15,455 nt of DNA, taken from positions 1 through 15,455 of the forward strand of contig JAAYFR010000028.1 in the NCBI GenBank assembly GCA_012728155.1. Reading direction: 5' to 3'. Source of the stretch: Bacteroidales bacterium. Lineage in GTDB: Bacteria; Bacteroidota; Bacteroidia; Bacteroidales; Dysgonomonadaceae. The position numbers and the translations under genes were made by a program. Under the pieces are notes generated by a model, which saw only the letters and a program-made list of their open reading frames with translations, searched no databases and was not told where the DNA came from. Below are positions 1 through 7,365 of the stretch, one piece after another; the stretch's first letter is position 1; each line of letters starts with the position of its first letter.

Positions 1-670
1 GCAGGATCGTCATCAACAGCAGTGGAGCAGTCAGGGTGGACAGACTTTCTATACCGAAGGTGATTTCTCCGATGATGATTTCTCGGACTTTTTCCATTCC
101 ATGTTCGGCACCGGATTTAGTAGCCGACGAACCGGAACGGGTAGTCGTAATAAGTTCAAAGGAGGAGACTATCAGGCAGAATTACACTTGACACTTCGGC
201 AAGCGATGCAGACACACCAGCAGACATTGTCGGTAGATGGAAAAAATGTGCGTATCACCATTCCTGCAGGAGTGGCCGACGGACAGAAAATTAAACTGGC
301 AGGATATGGCCAGCCCGGAATAAATGGAGGTCCCAATGGCGATCTCTATATCACCTTCACCATTGCGGATGATCCGCTCTTTAAACGTCTGGGGGATGAC
401 CTGTATGGCGATACCTCCATCGATCTCTATACCGCCGTGCTGGGAGGAGAGGCAATGATTAACACACTCGACGGACTGGTGAAAATGACCATCAAACCGG
501 GTGTACAGCCCAATGTCAAATTGCGACTGAAAGGCAAAGGTTTTCCCCTGTATAGAAAAGAGGGACATTTTGGTGATTTGTATGTGACACTGAAAGTGCA
601 TCTGCCAGAACACCTTTCCGACAGAGAAAAAGAGTTATTCACCGAATTATCAAAAATCAGAAAATCATGA
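1..670 (+). CDS. CbpA/DnaJ-like co-chaperone, 3' part (5' end outside window)
   Basis: The reading frame is already open at base 2 and runs to TGA at 668-670, giving about 222 residues. Visible order: a Gln/Gly/Ser/Asp/Phe-rich linker (GDFSDDDFSDFF, like the G/F region of class II J-proteins), then two beta-sandwich client-binding domains. The second half carries the DnaJ C-terminal signatures GDLYITFTIADDPLFKRLGD, a DLY...AVLGGE segment and LRLKGKGFP. No CxxCxGxG zinc-finger repeats are seen, so this is CbpA-like rather than a true DnaJ. The J-domain with its HPD motif should lie just left of the window and cannot be checked. Known role of the family: deliver unfolded clients to DnaK/Hsp70 and stimulate its ATPase in the cytoplasm. 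The next gene overlaps by four bases and encodes a CbpM-like modulator, which supports the CbpA assignment. The first in-window ATG (101) is internal, not the start. Confidence 0.9.
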   Translation, partial: QDRHQQQWSSQGGQTFYTEGDFSDDDFSDFFHSMFGTGFSSRRTGTGSRNKFKGGDYQAELHLTLRQAMQTHQQTLSVDGKNVRITIPAGVADGQKIKLAGYGQPGINGGPNGDLYITFTIADDPLFKRLGDDLYGDTSIDLYTAVLGGEAMINTLDGLVKMTIKPGVQPNVKLRLKGKGFPLYRKEGHFGDLYVTLKVHLPEHLSDREKELFTELSKIRKS

Positions 671-963
671 GCGAAAACAGATTACTATATAGAGAATGTC
701 TGAGGATCTACGAAATAGAAGAGTCGTTTATTGAATCGCTCAATGAGGTGGGGTTGATCCATGTGATCGACCAGGATGACGACAGGTTTATAGAATACGA
801 TGACCTTTCCGACCTGGAACAGTTTATCCGGTGGTATTACGAGATGGATATCAACGTGCCCGGCATCGATGCACTCCGTAATATGCTGGAAAGAGTGCGC
901 TCGTTGCAGTCGGAGTTGGACCGGTTACGAGGTGAACTGTCGTTTTACAAATCTTTGCTGTAA
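667..963 (+). CDS. cbpM: CbpM-like chaperone modulator
   Basis: A 98-residue protein whose ATG overlaps the stop of the CbpA-like gene (ATGA, 667-670), implying translational coupling. The N-terminal part (about residues 8-60: YRECLRIYEIEESFIESL, then VGLI, then a D/E-rich stretch and FIRWYYEMDINVPGI) resembles the MerR-like winged-helix fold of CbpM. The C-terminal third (about 66-98, LRNMLERVRSLQSELDRLRG) is a predicted amphipathic helix or coiled coil. In E. coli CbpM binds the J-domain of CbpA and blocks its co-chaperone and DNA-binding activity. The same role is inferred here from size, fold signature and gene order. The gene ends directly at the A-tract of a hairpin terminator. The symbol rests on family resemblance and synteny; sequence identity to E. 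coli CbpM is expected to be low. Confidence 0.8.
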   Translation: MSENRLLYRECLRIYEIEESFIESLNEVGLIHVIDQDDDRFIEYDDLSDLEQFIRWYYEMDINVPGIDALRNMLERVRSLQSELDRLRGELSFYKSLL

Positions 964-997
964 AAAAAGAGAGACGTATGACATTCATGCGTCTCTC
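962..997 (-). terminator. Intrinsic terminator in convergent gap, best oriented for the OPT gene
   Basis: Bases 969-981 pair with 985-997 (arms beginning GAGAGACG and ending CGTCTCTC) as a 13-bp stem with one G-T wobble and a CAT loop. Read on the minus strand, the stem is followed directly by seven T (complement of A962-968), the classic rho-independent form, about 95 bases past the stop of the minus-strand transporter gene. On the plus strand no T-run follows, so termination of cbpM transcripts by the same hairpin would be weaker. Confidence 0.82.
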
Positions 998-1093
998 CCA
1001 TTCTGTTGATGAAGGCAGTAGCACTCTTTTTACGGCTATTTTTTCGGGCTGTGTGCCATATAAAACAACAACGTGCCGCCAAGATCAGATCGA

Positions 1094-3109
1094 TCAATCA
1101 TCCCTCTTTGCTCGCTTTGTTTCCCATATAAAGTAGGCGATCAGTCCGATAAAGACGAAAAGAGCAACGATTTGTGCGCCGGTGCCGCTTGGGTCATTCC
1201 ATAGCTTGAAGTTAAGCGCATCGCCGTCTCCCGTCAGGAATATGATCAGTGCACCCAATACGCCGAAGAGCGCGGCACCTGCGATGAATCCGGAAGATAT
1301 CAGGATAGCGCGCTGGTGACGTGCGTTGGTCAACTGTGGGTCAGTACCTTTTTTATTGATCCAGTGGTTGAGTAATCCACCCACGATAAGTGGCGTATTG
1401 AGTTGGAGCGGGATAAACATACCGAGTGCGAAGGCCAATGGCGATACCCCAAGCCAGTTGACAAGGATAGAGATCACTGCGCCGATACCCAACAGCATCC
1501 AACTGACGCCACTTCCTGCCATGAGAGGCTCTATGATAGCAGCCATGGCATTGGCCTGTGGAGCCACCATCGGATTGGGATGTTCGGGTGTAGCCACGAA
1601 GCCGTATGCTTCGTTCAGGATAAAGATTACCGCACCTACGGTAGCGGCTGAGACCAGTGTTCCGAGGAACTTGTATGACTCCTGTTTTGCGGGAGTAGTG
1701 CCGATCCAGTAGCCGATTTTCAGGTCGGTGACAAAACCGCCGGCCATGGAGAGGGCAGTACAGACGACCCCTCCGATGATCAATCCGCTCACCATTCCCT
1801 GCCACCCCTCCAGTCCCACGGCAACAAGAATTACCGATGAAAGGATCAGCGTCATCAATGTCATCCCCGATACGGGATTGGAGCCAACTATAGCGATGGC
1901 GTTCGCCGCCACGGTAGTGAAGAGGAACGAGATGATGGTAATGGCAAGTAGGGCTACGATAGCCTGTACAAACGTGATTTTCACGCCGACGATCAGGAAG
2001 ATAAATATTGCGATCAATGTCAGGAACAGGAATAGCATTACGAATGACATCTTCAGATCGCGATTTGTACGCTTCTCCTTTGTCATATCCGGTCCGGAGG
2101 TCACACCCTTGCCGGTCGCCAGTTTAAAAGCGCTGCCAATTACACCGGCTGACTTGATGATCCCGATGATTCCCGCCATCGCGATGGCACCGATACCGAT
2201 TGGGCGTACGTAGGTTGCAAAGATCGCTTCGGCCGACATCGCTTCGAAGGGATTGACCCCTCCACCCATGCCGGCTGCCAACACACCGATCTCATTGACT
2301 AATGGAATCAGCACCAACCAGGAAAGGAGTGATCCTACCACAATAATCAGTGCAAAACGTAGTCCTACCAGATAACCAAAGCTGAAAATGAGCGCGCTCA
2401 CGTTGAATTTGAATACCATCTTGAATTTTTCGGCCAGCATAGCGCCAGCGGGAATAATACGTGTGGTGATCTCCTCGCTCCAGAGGCGGAAAGCTGAGAA
2501 GCAGAAGTCGAATAATCCCCCGATAAGACCGCTGGTAATCAATAATTTCGCTTTGTTCCCTCCTTTTTCTCCTGTCATCAGGATCTCGGTAGTGGCAGTA
2601 GCTTCGGGAAAAGGCAGCTTTCCATGCATATCCTTTACGAAATATTTGCGGAACGGGATAAGAAAGAGAATCCCTAAGAATCCTCCTAACAGTGATGAAA
2701 AAAAGATCTGCCAGAAATTAATCTGAATATCGGGATATTTGGCTTGTAGGATATAGAGTCCGGGAATGGTGAAGACCGCGCCGGCAACAATCACTCCCGA
2801 CGATGCGCCGATAGACTGGATGATGACGTTCTGTCCTAATGCATTCTTTTTACGAAATGCAGCCGACGCACCTACGGCAATGATGGAGATGGGGATGGCC
2901 GCTTCAAATACCTGTCCGATTTTCAGACCCGAATAGGCTGCCGCAGCCGAAAAGATGACCGCCATAAGCAATCCCATTCCCACCGACCATGCAGTTACTT
3001 CGGCTATCGGCTTGTCGGCAGGCAATACCGGCTTGTACTCTTCTCCCGGTTTTAATTCCCGATATGCATTCTCGGGCAATTCTGTAATTTTCTTCTCTTC
3101 TGATTCCAT
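1094..3109 (-). CDS. OPT-family oligopeptide transporter
   Basis: A 671-residue highly hydrophobic integral inner-membrane protein with roughly 14-16 predicted membrane segments. Family signatures are in the expected places: a short charged cytosolic N-terminus (residues 1-35), then AYSGLKIGQVFEAAIPISI (about 58-76) matching the conserved OPT 'Y-GLK-G' segment, and KLPFPEATATTEIL (about 164-177) matching the OPT 'LPFPEGTA-AE-L' motif. The length fits the bacterial OPT subgroup (about 620-680 residues). OPT proteins import oligopeptides or metal-chelate conjugates by cation symport; substrate choice cannot be read from sequence. The gene diverges from a dipeptidyl peptidase IV gene, which favours a peptide-nutrient role. 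The ATG at 3109 gives a plausible N-terminus; no strong Shine-Dalgarno sequence precedes it. A hairpin terminator follows at 962-997. The many open frames on the opposite strand inside it are shadows of its composition. Confidence 0.93.
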   Translation of the reverse strand: MESEEKKITELPENAYRELKPGEEYKPVLPADKPIAEVTAWSVGMGLLMAVIFSAAAAYSGLKIGQVFEAAIPISIIAVGASAAFRKKNALGQNVIIQSIGASSGVIVAGAVFTIPGLYILQAKYPDIQINFWQIFFSSLLGGFLGILFLIPFRKYFVKDMHGKLPFPEATATTEILMTGEKGGNKAKLLITSGLIGGLFDFCFSAFRLWSEEITTRIIPAGAMLAEKFKMVFKFNVSALIFSFGYLVGLRFALIIVVGSLLSWLVLIPLVNEIGVLAAGMGGGVNPFEAMSAEAIFATYVRPIGIGAIAMAGIIGIIKSAGVIGSAFKLATGKGVTSGPDMTKEKRTNRDLKMSFVMLFLFLTLIAIFIFLIVGVKITFVQAIVALLAITIISFLFTTVAANAIAIVGSNPVSGMTLMTLILSSVILVAVGLEGWQGMVSGLIIGGVVCTALSMAGGFVTDLKIGYWIGTTPAKQESYKFLGTLVSAATVGAVIFILNEAYGFVATPEHPNPMVAPQANAMAAIIEPLMAGSGVSWMLLGIGAVISILVNWLGVSPLAFALGMFIPLQLNTPLIVGGLLNHWINKKGTDPQLTNARHQRAILISSGFIAGAALFGVLGALIIFLTGDGDALNFKLWNDPSGTGAQIVALFVFIGLIAYFIWETKRAKRDD

Positions 3110-3119
3110 ATATTTGATT

Positions 3120-3163
3120 TGTTGATGTGCAGATTTGTTGGTGTGCAGATTCGATTAATCTGC
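3120..3163 (-). repeat. Two-copy 16-bp tandem repeat with competing hairpin arm in OPT leader
   Basis: TGTTGATGTGCAGATT (3120-3135) and TGTTGGTGTGCAGATT (3136-3151) are adjacent copies differing at one base. A single complementary arm AATCTGC (3157-3163) pairs perfectly with GCAGATT of the near copy (3145-3151, 5-base loop) and equally with GCAGATT of the far copy (3129-3135, 21-base loop). All this lies 11-54 bases upstream of the OPT start codon on the minus strand, so it is probably in the mRNA leader. Regulatory meaning is inference. Confidence 0.6.
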
Positions 3164-3216
3164 TGAAATTTTTGCCGAAAATACAAAAAAATATGTGAAA
3201 AGCCCCCCTCTTTTCG

Positions 3217-3224
3217 TAACTTTG
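3217..3224 (+). promoter_or_regulatory. Candidate -7 box for the dpp4 promoter
   Basis: TAACTTTG exactly fits the Bacteroidetes -7 consensus TAnnTTTG. The element 19 bases upstream (TGTG, 3194-3197) is only a partial match to the -33 TTTG. A second perfect -7 box, TATATTTG, sits at 3292-3299, 32 bases before the start codon, also without a clear -33. Either or both could drive the peptidase gene. TAnnTTTG occurs often by chance in AT-rich DNA. Confidence 0.4.
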
Positions 3225-3331
3225 TCGAAAATGGAAAAGAATTACGATAAAGATTGAACAACGCCCACATCTTAGTTGCGTTGAAAAGGATTATATTTGT
3301 ATTTCTAAACGATACTATTAAGATAAGATTG

Positions 3332-5509
3332 ATGAAAAAATTTCTTTTTACAGTTATAGCGGCGGTAACTATTGTAACGGCGGGTGTTTTGCCCCTATCT
3401 GCGCAGCATTATAAGTTAGAAAGCCTGGTAAGTGGTGAATTTACTCCCCGTGGTATAAGGGAGATGGTGTCGTCGGCAGATGGAGTGCATTTTTACCAAG
3501 CCGATCCGCGACAGAGAGCAGTGATTAAATATGCCTATGCCACCGGAGAGGCAGTGGATACACTGTTTAACACTGCTACTGCCCGGAACTGCAATTTCGA
3601 CACTTTTGAAGGGTTTCTGGTCAGTCCCGATGAGAATCGGGTGTTGCTCTATAGGGATCGGGAGCAGGTTTATCGTCATTCGTTCCGTGCCCATTACTAC
3701 TACCACGATGTGCGTCGCAATATGGTGAGGAAGCTTTCGGAACAATCTTCGAAACAGATGATCCCCACCTTCTCCCCCGACGGAAAAATGGTGGCCTATG
3801 TGATTGAGAATAATATCTGGCTGACAAAATTTGATTTTGACACCGAATCGCAAGTAACAAAGGATGGCGAGTGGAACAAAGTGATCAACGGAGCAACCGA
3901 CTGGGTGTATGAGGAGGAGTTCGGAACGACCAGGCTGATGGAGTTTTCACCCGATAACCGGCAGCTTGCTTTTGTGCGTACCGATGAGTCGGCCGTAAAG
4001 GAGTTCTCTTTCCAGACTTTTAATAAACAGCTGTATCCAGATTATTATCAATTTAAATACCCTAAGGCGGGAGAGACCAATTCCACGGTAGAGTGCCGCG
4101 TATTCGATATTGAGTCGCGCACTATCCGTACGCTGGATGTACCATTGGATGCCGATGGTTATATACCCCGTATCAAATTTACCCACGATCCCGATCAGTT
4201 GGCGGTGATGACGTTGAACAGAGACCAGAACCGGTTCAATATCTATTTTACAAGCCCCCGTTCTACTGTTTCGAAACTGGTGTTAAGGGAGGAGAGCAAA
4301 TATTATATCGATTCGAATTGGCTTAACTCGATCTATTTCCTAAAAGACCGCTTTACCTATGTCTCCGAAAAAGATGGGTATAGTCATATCTATATCTACG
4401 CTGTTTCGGGCACGTTGCAGAAACAACTCACTACCGGCAGTTACGATGTGACGGCATTTTTGGGTGTGGATGAGCAGACCGAAACGGTTTTCTATGAGGC
4501 GGCGGATGAGTCACCCTTACAACGTAATATCTATAAGGTGAACATTAACAAGGGACACCCGCAAAAATTGTCGCCGCAGACGGGATATAACACTGCCTCT
4601 TTTAGTGAACAAGGTAAATTTTTCGTGAACCGCTGGTCGGAGGTCAATACGCCTACAGTGATCACCCTGCACGATGCAAACGGAAAGCAGTTGCGGGTTT
4701 TGGAAGATAATCAATCACTTCGCACCAAAGTAGCGTCCGCCCAGTTCCCGCAAAGAGAATATATTGATGTGATGGCTGCCGATGGCATTACCCGCCTGAA
4801 CGGATGGATATTGAAACCGGGTGATTTCAATCCTGCAAAGAAGTATCCCGTGGTGTTGATCCAGTACAGTGGTCCCAACTCACAACAAGTTCTGGACCGG
4901 TATAGTGCTGATTGGTATTATGCATTGTTGAATGAAGGCATTATGGTGGCTTGTGTTGATGGTAGGGGGACAGGTGCACGAGGTGAAGAGTTTCGAAAGA
5001 GTACCTATATGAATCTGGGTATTAAGGAGTCGGACGATCAGATTGCTGTAGCCCGCCACCTCGCTTCATTGCCCTATATCGATGAAAAAGGTATCGGCAT
5101 TTGGGGGTGGAGTTACGGGGGATATAACGTTTTGATGAGTATGAGCCGTGGAAATGCCCTCTTTAAAGCGGGAGTGGCCATAGCGCCCGTGACCGACTAT
5201 CGGTTCTATGATACCGTTTACACAGAGCGCTTTATGCGTACGCCACAGCAAAATAAACAGGGATACGATTATGGGTCACCCATTGCACTTGCGAGTCGAT
5301 TGGAAGGTGACCTGTTGCTGATTCATGGCACCGCCGACGATAACGTCCATTTTCAAAACTCTGTTGAATATTCCCGTGCATTGATCGAGGCCGGTAAACA
5401 TTTCGATATGTTTTTCTTTCCGGACAAGGATCATTCTATCAGGGGCGAGAGCACAAGAAAATATCTCTATGAAAGGGTGATCGATCATTTTAAACGGAAT
5501 TTGAAATAA
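3332..5509 (+). CDS. dpp4: Dipeptidyl peptidase IV (S9B serine peptidase)
   Basis: A 725-residue exported peptidase. The ATG at 3332 is chosen because it opens a clean signal peptide (MKKFLFTVIAAV... ending near LSAQ, about residues 1-25); an in-frame TTG at 3254 would bury it. Residues about 30-480 form the DPP IV beta-propeller and include TDWVYEEEFG, whose Glu195-Glu196 match the pair that holds the free substrate N-terminus. The C-terminal alpha/beta-hydrolase domain (about 485-725) has the oxyanion Tyr512 (VLIQYSGPNSQQ), nucleophile Ser594 (GWSYGG), Asp669 (HGTADDNVHF) and His701 (DKDHS), so the catalytic set is complete. Known activity: release of X-Pro or X-Ala dipeptides from the N-terminus of oligopeptides, in the periplasm or at the cell surface. 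Divergent to an OPT peptide transporter and followed by its own terminator, so probably monocistronic. Symbol given by family; other S9 subfamilies are unlikely given the Glu motif. Confidence 0.95.
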   Translation: MKKFLFTVIAAVTIVTAGVLPLSAQHYKLESLVSGEFTPRGIREMVSSADGVHFYQADPRQRAVIKYAYATGEAVDTLFNTATARNCNFDTFEGFLVSPDENRVLLYRDREQVYRHSFRAHYYYHDVRRNMVRKLSEQSSKQMIPTFSPDGKMVAYVIENNIWLTKFDFDTESQVTKDGEWNKVINGATDWVYEEEFGTTRLMEFSPDNRQLAFVRTDESAVKEFSFQTFNKQLYPDYYQFKYPKAGETNSTVECRVFDIESRTIRTLDVPLDADGYIPRIKFTHDPDQLAVMTLNRDQNRFNIYFTSPRSTVSKLVLREESKYYIDSNWLNSIYFLKDRFTYVSEKDGYSHIYIYAVSGTLQKQLTTGSYDVTAFLGVDEQTETVFYEAADESPLQRNIYKVNINKGHPQKLSPQTGYNTASFSEQGKFFVNRWSEVNTPTVITLHDANGKQLRVLEDNQSLRTKVASAQFPQREYIDVMAADGITRLNGWILKPGDFNPAKKYPVVLIQYSGPNSQQVLDRYSADWYYALLNEGIMVACVDGRGTGARGEEFRKSTYMNLGIKESDDQIAVARHLASLPYIDEKGIGIWGWSYGGYNVLMSMSRGNALFKAGVAIAPVTDYRFYDTVYTERFMRTPQQNKQGYDYGSPIALASRLEGDLLLIHGTADDNVHFQNSVEYSRALIEAGKHFDMFFFPDKDHSIRGESTRKYLYERVIDHFKRNLK

Positions 5510-5542
5510 TTGTCTCCTCTTTTTTGAATCTTTCAGGGATTT

Positions 5543-5580
5543 GTTGCCGGGTAGTGCATAACTGCCCGGCAACGTTTTTT
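5543..5580 (+). terminator. Rho-independent terminator after dpp4
   Basis: GTTGCCGGG (5543-5551) pairs perfectly with CCCGGCAAC (5565-5573). The stem extends inward through a T-G wobble and three more pairs to a 5-base loop (5556-5560). G5574 and six T (5575-5580) follow. It lies 33 bases after the peptidase stop and is the clearest plus-strand terminator in the window. Confidence 0.93.
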
Positions 5581-5693
5581 ATGGCTAAACAAAAAGGCTG
5601 CTCTGTTGTTATTATTTGGATATGTTTATAAAGTGGGTGTGCGAAATAGGGTTGTCATCTGGAGTGTAGTGAAATATTCGAGAGATATGCTTT

Positions 5694-6791
5694 ATGGGTT
5701 ACTTTTCCAATATGCAAAAAGTATTAAGAAATCCGGCATTGGGACTGATGTCGATGTTTATTTTTTCAATCCTGGTATTGTATACGGACCCCCGTATTGC
5801 GACAGGAGCTTCCTTGGTATTGTCAATAACAGGGAGTATTGCAGTGAAAAAATATAGCCGCCTGATCTACGATATATCCATTATCACCTTCGCAATTGCC
5901 TTTATATTTTCATTTACTGTTTTTCCAAAATTGGCATCCTTTAACCGATTGGCGGTTGTGGAGATAATTTTTGTAATATCCCTCATCGCTATGCGCTTCT
6001 CGAGAGGAAAAATTATCACTCAGATAGCCAAGAGGCGCAACCCGATGCTGAAGAATTATTTGAAAGAATCGTTGAGGGTCGCCTTCCAGACACAATATGC
6101 GCTATCGATCCACCTTCTCTTGGTATTGGCTTTCTATCTGTTTGATGGAGCCGAAATCCGTTTCGTAAGTGGTACAGCCATGGTAGTGGTATGCCAGATT
6201 TTATTGCTGATGATTATGATTATGGAGACTGTCCGGTTATATATCTTAGACAAGAAGTTGTATCAAGAAGAGTGGCTGCCCGTGGTGACTGAAAAGGGTG
6301 ATGTGACGGGAAGGGTGGCGAAATCTATTACCAAAGATCTCAAGAACAGATTCATGCATCCGGTAGTTCGCCTGGCGTTGATCTATAAGGGAAGGATTTA
6401 TCTGCAGGAACGGGATTCGGATCGGTTGTTGAATCCCGGAAGATTGGATTATCCATTTGAAAAATATATGCAGTTTAATGACAAAGTGAATGAGACCTTA
6501 TCGGACAGTATCAGAAAAGAGTGTGGCGGTAATGATATCCCTTTGCGCTTTTTGTTGAAATATACATTTGAAAATGAAATCACCAAACGTCTGGTATTTC
6601 TATATGTCTCTACTATTGACGATGAAGCTACTTTCAACACCCTTGGCATCCAAGGGGGAAAATTATGGACTGCTTCCCAGATTGAAGATAATATGGGAAC
6701 CGAGATTTTTTCCGAGTGCTTCGAATTAGAGTATGAATACCTGAAAAACACAGTTTTACTGGCACATCAATTCTTGAATAACAGCAATTAA
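5694..6791 (+). CDS. Polytopic membrane protein with C-terminal degenerate Nudix-like domain
   Basis: A 365-residue two-part protein. Residues about 17-180 contain five or six hydrophobic segments (roughly 17-31, 34-50, 59-78, 86-102, 136-152, 158-180) with a basic loop at 103-128. The C-terminal cytosolic part (about 190-365) starts EEWLPVVTEKGDVTGRVAKS and continues MHPVVRLALIYKGRIYLQER, the layout of IPP-isomerase-like Nudix domains (E..PVV...G...G....H..V......G..LLQ.R). At the Nudix-box position the sequence is NETLSDSIRKECGGNDI (266-282), where REUxEExGU is expected: the Arg is kept (274) but the following Glu is Lys and the Glu pair is Gly-Gly, so metal-dependent hydrolysis is doubtful. 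Function unknown; a ligand-sensing role is possible. ATG 5694 is the first good start; Met7 (5712) is an alternative. The sigma-factor gene follows after 55 bases. Confidence 0.72.
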   Translation: MGYFSNMQKVLRNPALGLMSMFIFSILVLYTDPRIATGASLVLSITGSIAVKKYSRLIYDISIITFAIAFIFSFTVFPKLASFNRLAVVEIIFVISLIAMRFSRGKIITQIAKRRNPMLKNYLKESLRVAFQTQYALSIHLLLVLAFYLFDGAEIRFVSGTAMVVVCQILLLMIMIMETVRLYILDKKLYQEEWLPVVTEKGDVTGRVAKSITKDLKNRFMHPVVRLALIYKGRIYLQERDSDRLLNPGRLDYPFEKYMQFNDKVNETLSDSIRKECGGNDIPLRFLLKYTFENEITKRLVFLYVSTIDDEATFNTLGIQGGKLWTASQIEDNMGTEIFSECFELEYEYLKNTVLLAHQFLNNSN

Positions 6792-6812
6792 GCATAAATT
6801 TCTTGCATTTCC

Positions 6813-6838
6813 TGTAACTTTTTGCCAATTCATCCGTC
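6813..6838 (+). promoter_or_regulatory. Candidate ECF-type promoter of the sigma operon
   Basis: TGTAAC (6813-6818), 16 bases, then CGTC (6835-6838) resembles the AAC...CGT architecture recognised by many ECF sigma factors. It sits directly before the sigma-factor ATG (6847), which suggests autoregulation and a nearly leaderless mRNA. The same bases can also be read as an imperfect housekeeping -7 (TAACTTTTTG, 6815-6824). Both readings are inference from short motifs. Confidence 0.33.
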
Positions 6839-6846
6839 ACTATACA

Positions 6847-7365
6847 ATGAGTATTGATTCTTTCCATACTATTATCCTCCCATTAAAGGATAAACTCTTC
6901 AGGCTTGCATACAGTATTGTGAGGGAACAGGCTGAAGCAGAAGATATCCTGCAGGATGTGCTCTTGAAGCTCTGGAATAAAAGGGAAGAATGGAGTTATA
7001 TAGAGAATCTCGAAGCCTACTGTTTCAGGGTTACCAAAAATATGGCGCTCGACAAATTGGCTTCTATGGCTATCCGAAAAACCGGGGTGATTGATCCTGA
7101 AAAGGAGAATCTTTTTTTTGTTGATAATCGTTCTCCACACACTGAAATGGAGAGAAAAGAACAGCGATCAGCCATCGATCAGGGCATTGAAGCACTTTCT
7201 GAAAATCAACGCTTGGTCTTCACCCTCAGGGAAATCGAAGGAATGAGTTACCGGGAGATAGCTGAGACGCTTGCGATCAGCGAAGATTTAGTGAAAATCA
7301 GCCTTTACCGGGCAAGGCAGAAAATGAAAGAACTGTTATCGGAATTTCACAAAGATGAAAAGTGA
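6847..7365 (+). CDS. ECF-family RNA polymerase sigma factor
   Basis: A 172-residue sigma-70 family protein of the two-domain ECF type. Region sigma-2 is at about residues 9-73, with AEDILQDVLLKLW (31-43, the RNA polymerase core-binding helix) and the -10-recognition part ending near KNMALDKL. An acidic linker follows (about 80-110). Region sigma-4 (about 115-165) has LSENQRLVFTLREIEGMSY, then REIAETLAISEDLVKISLYRARQKMK, a complete helix-turn-helix for -35 binding. Regions 1 and 3 are absent, as in all ECF factors. It directs RNA polymerase to a small regulon, usually in response to an envelope signal relayed by a membrane anti-sigma factor. The next gene overlaps its last 11 bases and encodes such a candidate. 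A possible self-recognised promoter lies just upstream. Confidence 0.93.
   Translation: MSIDSFHTIILPLKDKLFRLAYSIVREQAEAEDILQDVLLKLWNKREEWSYIENLEAYCFRVTKNMALDKLASMAIRKTGVIDPEKENLFFVDNRSPHTEMERKEQRSAIDQGIEALSENQRLVFTLREIEGMSYREIAETLAISEDLVKISLYRARQKMKELLSEFHKDEK

Noticed and set aside
1326..2726. Several plus-strand open frames of 80-161 codons inside the OPT gene
   Set aside because: They are antisense to a clear transporter gene, have no recognisable family signature, and reflect the base composition of membrane-protein codons.
3254..3331. Upstream in-frame TTG start for the DPP IV gene
   Set aside because: It would put 26 residues ahead of a textbook signal peptide beginning at ATG 3332, and a perfect TAnnTTTG box lies inside this stretch.
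5606..5857. 83-codon plus-strand frame before and overlapping the membrane-Nudix gene
   Set aside because: It overlaps the real gene in another frame and its residues show no domain or consistent hydrophobic pattern.
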